Made by a program: the position numbers and the translations under genes | Part shown: one piece after another, positions 12,601 to 24,065 of the stretch | How positions within the stretch are numbered: the stretch's first letter is position 1 | Layout: the number at the start of each line of letters is the position of its first letter | The notes under the pieces: model-generated | Databases searched by the model: none | What the model saw: only the letters and a program-made list of their open reading frames with translations | Told to the model about the DNA's origin: nothing | From: Neospora caninum Liverpool | Taxonomy: Eukaryota; Apicomplexa; Conoidasida; Eucoccidiorida; Sarcocystidae | Length of the DNA stretch: 64,000 bases | Assembly (NCBI RefSeq): GCF_000208865.1 | Contig: NC_018391.1 | Coordinates: 2,301,014-2,365,013, forward strand | Reading direction: 5' to 3'

Positions 12601-15600
12601 AATCTCCCGGGTCACGGCCAGTGCCAGCCGGCGATTTGGAGGCTCTCAGTCGACCTGGTCTCTCTGCAGCTGAGGGCGGAGACGCTGGCTAGCCGCAGAG
12701 CGGTGTACGTACACTACACCTACGCGCCTTTTGGGCCTCAACACAGCTTCTCGACGGAGCCCCCCGTGGACTGCAGCAGTGGCGAGGCGGTGCGTCCTTG
12801 AAAGCCACGTGCAAGCGCTCTTTTGCGCGCCGGCGAAAACAGGGCTGACGATGCAGACTCCGCGCTCCGTCGGATCACAGGTTTCGTGACAGACCGTTAT
12901 ACGCAGCGAAGCTCCACAGTCGCGCGTGCTTTCGGACCGGATAAACCGTCTGTTCGGCAAGGTGTCGCCGCCTCGAATGCGGGCAAAGACGCAAAGCGAG
13001 GACTGATGCGGGCGGCCCTTTCCCTGCGTCCCCTTTTCCTGCAGGTTCCCCTTTCCGGGGGCTTTTGCGCCTACACCTTGACTGCGTCGCCGGCGCGGCT
13101 CTTCCAGTCCCTTCGGACGACGCCGCTGGAGCTCGAGGTGTTTGGGCTCGCCGACGCACGGGCCGCTTCGCCTCCTGTCTCGCGTCGCGCGTCTCTCTGC
13201 GCGCTGAGCAGACGCAGCGGCTCTTCGGTTCCGCCTTCGCCGCGGGCGCCGCGGGGCGAGCTGAAGGCGCTTCGCGCCGAGAAGGTGGGGACTGCCGTCG
13301 TCGACTTGGACCTCTTGGCCCAGAAGCCGCTGCGGCGCCACAGCCAAGCGCCCCACGACTACCAGGCGTACAGCGCGATGCTTCCGGTCACAGCGGAGAA
13401 CGGCGAGATCCTGGGTGAGTTGGGCGTCGAAGAAATGCAGAGAACAGGCCGAGACCGGCAATACGGACGGGCAAACAGCTCCACTTGCTCGGAAGCACAA
13501 TTCACGCCCTGACCATCACGACAACAAACAATGTCTCGAGGAGAAACCCACACATACAAACATGGCCCATTCAATTCTGCGACAAGATGCGGAACTGTAA
13601 CTTGTTCACCTGTCTCGACAGTTCAATGCAGGGTCTCGGATGTCCCTCTACATATAAATAAATATATATATATATGTATATATGTATATATATATGTATT
13701 GTATTTTCATATGCCTGTACATACGTATATTGACATGCTCCTATTTTTATGTACCACAGAGTTTTTTACGTCGCTCTCTGGATGACGGCTATAAGACGCA
13801 CCACATCGTAAAATGTTGAAGGGAGTGCAGAGACAAGATGGGATCTCGTCTGTGCATTCGCGTCTCGTGAGGAGCTACCGCAGATGCCTATCTTCTTCAC
13901 TCCTATGTTTGCTTCTCCCGGCTGGAAGCATCTTTTGAAAAGGCTTCGCGCTGTTGTCCTGTTTGGCCGTTCAAGGGGAACGTCGTTCCAACTTTGTTTT
14001 CCTCGACGCGTTCGTCTTGTTCTCCCTGCGCTCAGGTCACCTGCACATACAGCTGTACTTGGAACACCTGCGCTCGGCGTCGGCGACTCCCCCTTCCAGC
14101 GCTTCGGCTCCTGCGAGGGCGGAGCGGCGCGAGTCCAGCTTTTCGCGAGTGTCGCCGGAGGCGGCTGTCGCTGGAAGTAAGTTGAAGAGCGTCTACCGGG
14201 GTCTCCAGGCGCTCTCCGAACTGGCGCAGAGACAGCAGCGGGGCCCTGACGTGGCGATGCAGCCGTCAAGCGAATGAGGACGGGGCAGACACGTGAGAAG
14301 ACTGAAGCTGAACATCAGAACGGTTCAACACCCAGGAATACAAAGCAGCAATAACATGCTACGTGGGTCTCGGCAACTGCAGACCTATATGCATACGTAT
14401 CACTTTCTACCTATACCATCATATTTGTATATAAATATGTATATATATATATATATATATAGATGTATATATATATATATATATATATGCATATATATAT
14501 ATATATATATATGTACGTATATGTGTATGCATAGGAGTAGGACTGGTTACAACTATGGATTTGCCTGGATGTCGATATGCATTTGCTTCTGCATGAGCAT
14601 TTTCATGTACTTGCGCGAATCTGCAAGGAGGCGGACAGTCCAGTGGGGAGGCAGCAGAATCCTGTATCGCTTCCTCTTTTCCTCTTTGTGCAGGTGGCGA
14701 GAAGAACGGCCTCTCCTTCTCTGTCGCGTACGAGATGGAGCTCTGGAAACGAGCGGAGGAGGCGAAGTTTCTCGCTGAACTGAAGGTAAAGTTTTTGTTT
14801 CCTCTCCTTTTCTGCCTCGGCCACGTGCAGCTGCTTTCTGGCCTCTTTTTTTCTGCGCCTGGTGCCTTTCTGATGTCTTTGAAAAGAAACCGCCAGGAGA
14901 CGCGCACGGCGTGTTCAGGTGCAAAACCTGCACGCCAGACGCGTAGCTGTCGTGAGATAGATCTCGCAGATTCTCGTACGGCCCTGTTGGCTGTTAGCTT
15001 TGATCTGTCTTCTGCGCTCATTCCCTTCCTCGTCCCTCTCTCCGTTATCTGTCGTCCCATGTTTGTTTCTTCTCTTCCTCTCTTTCTTCCCTTTCTCCGT
15101 CTCCAGACTCGCGCGGTGGAGGAACGGGAGAAATTCCTGGAAGAAATGCGACGAGTGGAGAATGCGAAGAATCAGGTAGACCAAGAAATCTGTTGTGCGT
15201 CTCAACTGACGCGCCGGAGAGTTTCTCAGCCTCAGGCGGTGTTTTCGGCCCTAGCTGCGAAGCATCTATCGCATGTTCGCTGGACATACGCGCTGCTTGC
15301 GTCTGACCTTCCTCTGGGCAGCTTGAGAAGCTCTGATTTGAAATGGGTTTGAAAGTCGGTTGCGCGGGCGAATTCTTTTGCGGCCTCTTTTTCGTGTCGC
15401 GCGGAGCCCGGAACGCTCTTCGCCGCTGACCGGTTCGGCTGAGAGAATTCCCCGTTTCTAACGGGCTCCACCTCGCATCTGCGTTCGTTTTGTGCAAGAC
15501 CGCGCCTCCCTCCCTTTCTGCCGGTTGTCTCCAGGAGATACGAGGCAAGCAAGAGGCGCTCCAACACCTCCAACTGCAGCTGAAACAGATGGCGCAGCAA

Positions 15601-15687
15601 CTGCAACAAAAAGCTCTGGAAGTAAGCGACGCGTCTCGTTCCACAGATCAAGATACCCTTGGATACCCGCACACTACCCTACACCTC

Positions 15688-15722
<35 letters not shown>

Positions 15723-16209
15723 TGTGTATTGGCAGAGATGTGCGGTCCTACATGGCTGCATGCTTAACGCTTCATTTGTGTATATCGGGATTTGTGAATC
15801 AAGAAGACGGTGCGCCTCCACACGAGGAATAGGATGAAGAGAACGCGGGGACTCTGTTGCCTCAGGCAGCCTCAACGGGCTTCTTCGTAGGATGAGGAGG
15901 AACGGCGAGAGGGGAGAGGCTGCAACCGTGGTTGCACACTCGGGAAAACGAGATGTGCCTCGCCGTGGGCCGCATTTGTCGATTTGCAGCTCCAGAGCAG
16001 AGAAAACGACCTGCGAAGCGAAAGGGAGAGATGTCTCCAGTTGGCCGCCCGGACCAGCGACGAGATGACGGGGGCAACGCGCCGTCTCCGGGAAGAAAAG
16101 GAGCACGCGGTACAGCTGGAAAAGCAGCGAAGCCAGTAAGGGAAAGAAGAAAAACATATCCATATATATATGCCGAGTTACGAAATACGTTTACACGATT
16201 AAGGTTCTC

Positions 16210-16265
<56 letters not shown>

Positions 16266-18639
16266 TGGAGATATGACGGACCATCTCGCTTCCTGAAGTG
16301 CCGTCTGGGAAAAGAGTCTCTCCAGGTGTTTTTGGCGTGAGGTTTTCTTTTGCGTCGACTTTGACAAGAAATGAGTGTGGAAAGGTGGAACGCGTCGTGC
16401 GTTTTCCCTTCTCGACCGCCCCTTTCACCATGGCGACAACGATCTTCCCTGTCTGAAGTCCCACCTTGTCTCTCGAGTCCCCCCTGCCTCAGCCAGGGTC
16501 GTGTCGCTTCGGGAGTTTCCTTGCTCTTCCTCCTCTCCGTTCTCTCTCGATCTGCCTGGGGCCGCCGAACCCTCGAGGCACTTGCAGTGCCGCGCGTTCG
16601 TCTGAAGTTGACAAAAATGCGAGAGTTCCAATTGATCAGGAGCCTGTGGATTTGGAGCCGTCAAACGAGTCTGTTTCTAATAACTGGAGCCGTATTCAGT
16701 AGCCTTGCAGCTGCAACGGCGCCTGCATGGTCGAGCTGACGACGCGCCCGGAGATGCATGCAAGGACAGCATTTTGGGGCGTTTGCGGACGGGATCCGAA
16801 TCTGTTGTGAAACCCCGCCCTCGGCTTTGTCTCGCTCTCTTCACAGCCTCCTGGAGCGTCAGAATGCGGAGTTGCAGAGTGAGGTGACACGCATTAGGGC
16901 GCGACTGGACTTCCTCGAGGAGGAAAACTGCGAGCTCAGACAGCACCTCACCAGCGGTCCCACTGCGCAGCTTCAGTCCGATCTCAAACTGAAACTCTAT
17001 CAGGTGCGGACTGCCGCGAAACACGCGAAAAAAGATGTCCGTCTGTCTCTGTGTACTTTGACGCGAAGCAGGCGCTCCATGAGGCCTCCAGACTCTGGGC
17101 CTGAATGCGGGGTCTGAGCGGATATATATATATATATATATATACATATGTATGTACGTATGTATGTAGGTATGTATGTATATACGTATTTGTATGTCTG
17201 TACATGTGTAACAGCATATGCATGTGCTTGTGAGCCTAGATGGGCCCAGACGTGTTTGCGTGGAAGATTGATCCCTTTGAGAGGTCGTCTGTTGAGATGG
17301 CTTTGTTTCCAGGTTGCAGATCTCGAGAGCCGCCTCACTGCGATGACTGCCTCCCGAGACTACTTCGTGGAGAGCTGTGCGACGTTGCTGGACAAACTGC
17401 ATGCAGTGAAAGAGGTGAGCGAGGCCGGAGCGGGCTCTGCTTTCTCGCCTCGTGTCTTTTGTCGACCTTTTTTATCTTCGTTTAGCGTCCGCAACGCGCT
17501 GATTCGCCGCGCCTCTCGCCGGATCGAAAGCGAGATCTGCAACATGATCGAGCATGCAGACTCGCAGAGCACAAAATTAAGGTGTCGAGAAACACGGCTG
17601 CCTGGTGCTAGCGCCACTGCATCTCGCCTGAAGGCGGAGGCAGTCTCAAATGTCCACACACATTTTCCTCTTTTTAGGCTCTAGGAGATCGGAACTGTTG
17701 GGAGAAAGCACGCGTTAGCTCTCTCCGTATTCACAGACGCCGTCATTTTAAAACGCAAATGCGACACATCTTGCCCTTATGAACTGAGTGTCTCGGTAAA
17801 AAATGATTAAAAGTGCCTCGTCGAGACCTCGGCCACAGATTTCTGACGCCCCGGCGACGAGCACACACTTCACATAGCAACCAAAAAGAACTTGGTTGTC
17901 TGTATCCCCTAACCAGAGTCCTATTCAGTATTCCCAGTCCGCCTTCATTTTTCCCCAGGTTCGTCTCTCTCTGGTCTCCTGTCTTCGCGTCCTTCCCTTC
18001 GGGGTCGGACCCGTCTAGGATGCTGACGCTGTCAAGGCATCTTTTTTTGCCTTTTTTTTCTCTCAAAATGCTTCTGTCTGGAACCTGCAGCAAACTGCCT
18101 CTGGCCTCTCGCCGCGGTTGGAGGCGACAGTCGAGAGCCGGATGGCGTCTCTTCGCTCCGAGATCGGCAGCCTGCGTCTCGCGATTCTCGAAAGTCAGCA
18201 GGCGAAGGCTTCTTCGAGTCCCCGTCGCCAGGCTGTCCAGGCCGCCGCTCTCCCGACGCAAGACAGCTCAGCGCTTCGCGGGCACTCAGAGACCTCGCTC
18301 GCTCTGCCTGCGCTTCCTCCCTCTTCTTTCTCTTCCACCCTCTCTGCGCCTCCGGGCGCCTTCCGTGAGGCGAGCACGCCGTCGCTGAAGCAGAAGGGAA
18401 ACCACTTGGCGCCGGATGTGCCTCCAGTGCCACACACAGAGCCGCTGCAGGCGGCGGGGCAGTCTGAGGGCGAGGCGGGGCCCGACGCGAAGGCCGAGGA
18501 AATCGAGAGCAAGGTGAGCGTCATCGAGAAGGAACTCGAGAGGCTCTTGAAGAACGGCGCGTACACAGAAGAAGACACCATGGTGCAGGCCCTGAGAGGG
18601 AAGATTGGACGACTCAGAGCCATGAAACGGCTTCTTTGA
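9650..18639 (+). CDS. CEP120: CEP120-like centriole assembly protein (N-terminus unresolved)
   Basis: CEP120 is a C2-domain and coiled-coil protein needed for centriole assembly and elongation. Twelve exons join with consistent phases: 9650-10709, 11131-11444, 11806-12789, 13045-13414, 14036-14176, 14694-14785, 15107-15175, 15535-15621, 15990-16135, 16847-17003, 17313-17414 and 18091-18639 (TGA), giving 1356 residues. The C2 blocks of the Cep120 family are visible: [17 protein letters not shown] (start of C2B), [15 protein letters not shown], and C2C with [31 protein letters not shown] and EPPVD, which parallels human FSIDLRS...RYSYPFFG...NPPVE. Then come [19 protein letters not shown] (human ALELEMWKEMQEDIFENQL), a long coiled coil, and the C-terminal signature [19 protein letters not shown] (human IEERDTLMRTGVYNHEDRI). 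Several hundred residues of Arg/Ser/Ala-rich insertion separate the C2 blocks. The first C2 domain is incomplete because the 5' exon was not found. The family call rests on the C2C block, the coiled-coil start and the C-terminal signature together. Confidence 0.87.
12703..12714. repeat. Perfect palindrome GTGTACGTACAC in CEP120 coding sequence
   Basis: Identical to the palindrome at 782-793. Here it is translated, encoding part of the conserved C2C strand VYVHYTY, so it may be coincidental rather than inserted. Confidence 0.55.
13651..13700. repeat. TA-rich microsatellite in CEP120 intron
   Basis: TATATA and TATGTATA units lie in the intron between exons ending at 13414 and starting at 14036. 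Confidence 0.85.
14425..14525. repeat. TA-rich microsatellite in CEP120 intron
   Basis: Two long (TA)n runs separated by GATGTA lie between exons 14036-14176 and 14694-14785. Confidence 0.85.
15690..15720. repeat. (TA)n microsatellite in CEP120 intron
   Basis: A pure TA run of about 30 bases follows the exon ending at 15621. Confidence 0.88.
16210..16266. repeat. (TA)n microsatellite in CEP120 intron
   Basis: A nearly pure TA run of about 55 bases lies in the 711-base intron between 16135 and 16847. Confidence 0.88.
17121..17192. repeat. TA then GTAT microsatellite in CEP120 intron
   Basis: A (TA)n run passes into TATGTATG/TACG tetranucleotides, between exons ending at 17003 and starting at 17313. 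Confidence 0.85.
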
Positions 18640-20399
18640 GGCCGTGGAGAGAAGCGTCGGGCGGAGAAGCCGGGCGAAAGCCCCTGCTGGCGGGTAACGG
18701 CTGGAGACGCAAGCATGAAAAAGTTCGAAGCTTCGCGCTTCCGAGAGAGGCGGTTGTTTCGCTCTTCTGAGCCGCCTGGTCCCCTTTCTCTCTGCGCGGC
18801 GACTCTGCGTTCTCGGGGGCCGGCGCCACCGAGAGGATCTCCTGGACAAAGAAAGTGGGGGCCTTGCGGCAGAAGAGGGAACGAGCAGAAAGGAGCGTTT
18901 TCAGGCAGGCGGCAGACGTTGCCGAGCAGGCTCTGGAGCCCGCACTCTGGCCGCGCAAGGGGGAGGTGGATTAGAGCGCCGAGAAGAAAGCGCCTTGCCC
19001 CAGTACAGACTAATAACGCTGGGAGGTAACAAGGGAAACAGCCGTTCTGGACCGCGGGGGGGCGGTTGAGGGCAGAAACGCCGTTTGGAAGGACACAGAC
19101 GTCTCGCGGGGCAGAAGGGTTGAGGTAATCGGTTTCCTAGGGGCTCGGTGTCTGCTGACAACGGGCGGGTTTTATCTATCCGCTGCCGCGAGCCTTGTCT
19201 TTTTCTTGCATGCGTTGACACGTTTTTTCTGTTTCGCCTTCGCTTCTTGTCAAGGGCGCGTGGGGGTACAGTCCGAGTTTCTTCCGAAATTCAGCGGGAG
19301 GTAAACTTCCTGCAGCCGTCGTCCACCCACAACACCGGAGGGAGACGCTGTCTCCGGCTGTTTATCCACGGCCCCGCAGGAAAACCGACCAGGCAGTCGC
19401 TGGGCTCAGCCACTCGGGCACAGCGAACGTGGCGAGGAGACTCGAGCCTCAGATGATCATCCTAAATGGAAGAAGGGGATGGTGCCACGACTTCCAAAAC
19501 CGCCCTTCGCGTGTTGAACGCGCTTCCAGAAATCCAGCAATGCCAGCTACCTGCCTCAGGGCTCGGTTCACCACGCGCGACTATCTAGCGTCTCATATCG
19601 ACGTCTGTGCCGGGCTCCACTTCGCAGTGCGACGCTGAACCGAACGCGCCAGAGCTTCCCTTCTTGCCGTTCGGCGAGTTACAGAAAAGCGGTTTTCGAG
19701 ATCATGTGCCGAGGGAAGTCGCACTGCCCGTTCGTGTCTCTTTTCCTAAGGTAGCGCATGCACTTAGCAGAGAAATCCAACACAAGAGCGGACCCGGGTC
19801 ATGTGCCTTCATCCATGTGCAAGGGTATGCGGGATTTTCAAGTGGATATCAAATTTCCACTCTTCTGCCTTCGCAGCTAAAAAGAAGTGTGGAACCCTAT
19901 GAGGGTAGCTACACCGGTGCGTACGATAGATGCTGTGACTGAGGGTGCGAGAGAGAGGCGATGAGAGAAAACCTAAGTGTCTCCCCGCGGTTATGAGAGG
20001 CCCCGAGAGAGAATGAAGAGAGTGTCCGAGGCGCCGACGTTTGTGTTCAGACGCATGCAGAAACAAGAAATCTACTCTCTTCTTGAAATGCCGGAGTAGG
20101 CGGACCGTGTGTCTTCGGAGGATGCGAGGACAGTAGAACGGTGGTCAAAATTTTCGGGGAAGATCACAAAACACTTTAAAACCGCCGAGATTAAGAGCCT
20201 AGCCTATATGCAGGTGCTTCCACAAAAAGAAAACAGAGCATTCCACGGTTCGGTGTCTCGCTCTCAGCATGCACCAGCTCCACACAGAAAAAAGCGGCGT
20301 AGAGAGGCGCAGAAACCTCTCAACTCCCGTGAGGAGCGCCGAGAGAAAAAAGACGTTGGGCGCATTGTCAAGAAAAGTACACGCTGCAGGCGAACAAAG
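18640..20399. other. Convergent spacer between CEP120 and CPSF3
   Basis: Two convergent genes end on either side, so this 1.76-kb stretch should hold both 3' UTRs. The open frames inside are short, Arg-rich and mutually overlapping on both strands; none shows a recognisable domain. I see no RNA gene. Confidence 0.6.
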
Positions 20400-20816
20400 C
20401 TAGGAAAGCGGGAGCGGGAGGAGGGCGCCTTCGATCCGCCGGACCATGGCGTGAATCTTCTGCCGCAATTCCTGATTTTTGCACCGCACCTGGACGGAGA
20501 CAAACAGAACGGACATAAAAGAAGTTTGCCGCTTCCTCCTTCTGGCTCCCGGTTTCTCCCCCGTTGTCGAAGGATACCCCATACACAACGAGAATTTCAG
20601 CGTCGCCAGCTGCCGCGCACGACTGGCTTCACCAGACGATGAAGCCTCACAAACTAGCGCTTCACACTGTCAAGGGCTGAGACCCCTCCATGCTTTTCTT
20701 CTCAATCAAGTGAGACCAGGAAAGCGCATATAATATATACATATATATATATCCTGTTGAGAGACAGGTAGGCCGAATAATACACATCGAAAGATATGTG
20801 CATATTTGCGCAGAAA

Positions 20817-20860
<44 letters not shown>

Positions 20861-23800
20861 CTACTCACACATGCTTGTGCATGCGCATACTTGCCTACAG
20901 GTACAAACATATGTAGGCGCAGGCATAGAAAGAGGTGTATATAGGCAATCGCAAACACAGATACATGTATAATATATATATATATATATATATACGCAAA
21001 CCTACTGCTGCATCCTGATATACGGTTATGCACCTTTGAATATAGTGGCTTACTATTCTCTTGGCCATGTCGATTTCGACAGGAATTTTGTCTTGCTCCT
21101 CCGCTTTTCTCAGTTCTTTCTCGTCGCTTTTTTCCTTTTCAGTGCCCTTCGAGTCCTCTGCACTGGCTGCGGCGCCTGCTGAGCCACCCATGTCTCTCAC
21201 GGAGAAGCGAAGAAGGACGTTGCCTTCTTCTTGCGCTTTACGCAGTCCGTCTTCCCCCTGTGGTGAAGAGTCTCCGGCACCGAGCTCCTTTTCAGATTTC
21301 ACTTTTCGTGCGTCCTTCGAGGCGCCCTCCGTGTCGGACAGAGACGCCGGGACAACTTGGACCGGGCCGAACTGCCGCTCCAGGTGCGAGACGAGAACAT
21401 CGACGATGACGGCCTCACTCTGAGCCTCACGCGACGAGAAAATCATTTCCTCTGGCGTGCTGGGCAAACGCATGAGGTCCACGGCGAGGAAACTGACGGA
21501 ATCTGCAATTAAGTCCGCGGTTGGCCCGGTGAGCCACTCCACCACAATTTCTTCCCGATGCCGCGGGTGTCGGTACACCCGAACGGCGTCACCAACCACG
21601 AAGCCCCGGTCCGAGAGGGGCGCGTCGTCGAGGACGAGGTGTGCATCCACGTCCACTTTCTGATCTTTTTGCACACTGCTGACTTCACGCACACGAGACG
21701 CACCCGCGATCCTCGCCGTCTGCTTCGTCGTATCTTTCGCTGGCTCCGCGCCACTCGTATCGTCACACGTGTTCTCCCCGTTCTCCAGAGCGGGCTGCAG
21801 CTCCGCAGTCGATTTCCGTTCGCCCTCCGGCCCGATCCAGGCGTCGTCTGTCTCGCTTCTCCCAGCGGGCGACTCCAAGGCTTCGTCGTCTTCGATGTCC
21901 TCGAAAATCTGCAAGAGAGCCTGCCGGAGCGTTCCGAGAGGCCGCACAAACGGCAAGCGGAGCTTCTGCCGCAAGCGCGTCACGGGAATGCGGCCGTTCG
22001 TGGTGAGATCTTCAGGATACAGCAGCAGCGGCTGCTGGCCTTCCTGGACGACAATCACGCCTTCGACTTGGGCGGCGCCCGGCCCTCGGCTCGGTGCGTT
22101 TTTCGCCGGTGTATCCGATGGACCTCCGGACGCGCCTTCTGCCTCGGGGCTCTCTGGTGCTTGCAAGCTATCCAGACTCCCCTCGGCTTCTCTTGCGGCA
22201 CTGCCGCCTTCCGCGACACCTCGCTTGCCGGCGGCGTCTTCAACGCTCTCTGCGGGCTGCGTCCCGAGGTCCGCGCATTCCGCAAACCTCTGAATGTCGT
22301 CTGCGAGCTTCCCAGCGGCAACCACGCATCGAGACGGCGTGAACTGGAGGCTGACTTTCTGGAGGATTTCCGGGGTGAAGACGCACAGCGCTGGGCGCTC
22401 TTCTTCCAGTTTCTCCTTCAGGCGCCGCATTTCTCCGCGTTCGCCGTGGACAAGGACGACGTTCGGGACTTTCAGTTTCCCGATGAAGTCCTGCGTCTGC
22501 TGGTAGTCCGAGTGGGCGCTGAAGGAGATCATTTCGAAGGAGCACCTGCGCCGCAGGACGCGGTCGGGGAGCTGGATCGTTTCCGGTTCGCGTTTCAGCT
22601 CGTCCGCGAGCGTTCCCTTCACCGAGTAGCCCGTGAGAATGACGCCGTTCTTTGACTCTGGCGCCAAAGCCTCGAAGATTTCGCGGCTCGCGCCGCTCTG
22701 GAGCATGCCGGGGGCGGCCATGATGACCGCGGGGCCGTCGTGGTGGATGTACACTCGAGCGGACTCCACGCTTTTGAGGTTTTTGACGAATCGGAAGGCA
22801 AATGGATTCTCTCCGCGGAGCGCGCGGTTCCGCACTGCGTCTCCGCACATGTCGACGAACGCGTCAAAGACCACCATGCACTTGCTCGAGAGCGGAGACA
22901 GGAAAAGTATGGGCACGTGGCACACTTCCGGATGCGCGGTCCAGTACTCCTCGAGAATGAGAAGCAGTTCTTGGGCTCGACCCAAAGCGAAGACCGGCAA
23001 CAGACACTTTCCGCCGCGGTTCAGCACAATGTCGACGACGGCCTTGAGGAACCTGCGCTCACGCAACTGCCGGTCGTCGTGGACGTGGATGCCGTACGTA
23101 CTCTCGCAAATCAGCAGCTGGACGTCGACGGGCGGGACCTCGGCTATGGGCACGTGCCGGTCCTTCTCGCGACTAAAGTCTCCAGTGTACAGCATGCGGA
23201 CGCCGCCGATCTCGATGAGAAACATGCACGCGCCGAGAACATGGCCGGCACCGAAACAGGAGATCTTGACCCCGCCGACTTCGACTTGCTGGTGGAAGTC
23301 GAGACACTCAGCCATCTGCACCGTCTTATCGACGTCGTCTTCGTCGTACAAATAATTGCCTGCGCCGCTCTTGTCGCCCTGGCCGCTGGAAGCCCTCTGG
23401 GAGGCTGCCGCGTTCGCTTGCTCCGGGGCCTGCGAGAAGGCACTCATTCTCGCGTAGTCGAGCCACACAAGCTTCGAAATCACTCGAGTCGGTTCCGTCA
23501 TAAAGACGCGGCCGCGGAACGCAGTCTTGGTCACCAGGTAGGGCAGCGCTCCGCAGTGGTCCAGGTGAAAGTGCGTGATCAGACACACGTCGACGCTGGT
23601 CATGTCGACGGCGTCAAAAATCGGGAGGGCGCCCAAGCCGCTGTAGGCTGGGTGGACACCGCAGTCAAACATCACGGTAACGCCTTTGTACCGAACGATG
23701 ACGCACGATCGACCCACCTCACAGCCCGCGCCAAGCGGGGTAATCTCCACCCAGTCCTCTCCGAGGAAGAGGCGCCGGCGCTTCGACGAAGCCTCGATGT

Positions 23801-24065
23801 GCACCATGGCCGGCGAAGCGGACGCAGAGGCAGGTAAGGGCGAAGACGCGAGAGGAAGCACCGGAGGAAGAGTCTCTGGGTCAGGCAGAGCCGCGGGAAG
23901 TGAACAGGCAGGAGGCGAGGAGGCCGACGACGGCGTCGAGCCGGAGGCAATTTGATCGGGTTGGGCAGACTCAGGGTCTGTGCGCCCACAGGAAGGGGCC
24001 GGATTTGAAGGTAGATTGTCGGCGCTACGCAGAGCGCCTTCCGAAGAGGAGGTTGAAGGCTCCAT
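20400..24065 (-). CDS. CPSF3: Cleavage and polyadenylation specificity factor subunit 3 (CPSF73 endonuclease)
   Basis: CPSF3 is the zinc endonuclease that cuts pre-mRNA before polyadenylation in the nucleus. Exon 1 runs 24065-21054 and exon 2 20489-20400, giving 1033 residues. Metallo-beta-lactamase and beta-CASP motifs are all present: HFHLDH (165-170), GAGHVLGAC (about 272-280), YTGDFSREKDR (D295), ESTYG (321-325), SAHSDY (516-521) and LVHGE (538-542). About 90 Ser/Pro/Ala-rich residues precede the nuclease fold, and an acidic low-complexity segment fills roughly 590-990, so it is far longer than the human 684-residue protein. Exon 1 is open past its true end into TA repeats; the donor ATA|GTAAGC joins in phase to VRCKNQELRQKIHAMVRRIE, which matches the conserved C-terminal helix. 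CPSF3 is the known target of benzoxaborole AN3661 in Plasmodium and Toxoplasma. The start has A at -3. Confidence 0.97.
20821..20858. repeat. (TA)n microsatellite in CPSF3 intron
   Basis: A pure TA run of 38 bases lies in the single CPSF3 intron (20490-21053). A second shorter run is at 20971-20995. Confidence 0.9.
20971..20995. repeat. (TA)n microsatellite close to the CPSF3 donor site
   Basis: On the coding strand this run starts about 60 bases after the CPSF3 exon 1 donor. It keeps the exon frame open, giving a false Tyr/Ile-rich C-terminus if the intron is missed. Confidence 0.85.
21565..21580. repeat. Short inverted repeat GGGTGT-CGGT-ACACCC in CPSF3 exon
   Basis: Six-base arms with a four-base centre. 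The arms match the GGTGT/ACACC arms of the other short palindromes in the window. It falls in the low-complexity C-terminal half of CPSF3. Confidence 0.5.

Noticed and set aside
20895..21053. CPSF3 reading frame extending into Tyr/Ile-rich sequence
   Set aside because: It is intron read-through into TA repeats; the GTAAGC donor at 21053 joins in phase to the conserved last exon.
21558..22655. Long + strand frames opposite CPSF3 (also 22740-23837)
   Set aside because: They are antisense shadows of a strongly conserved coding exon, with no protein features of their own.
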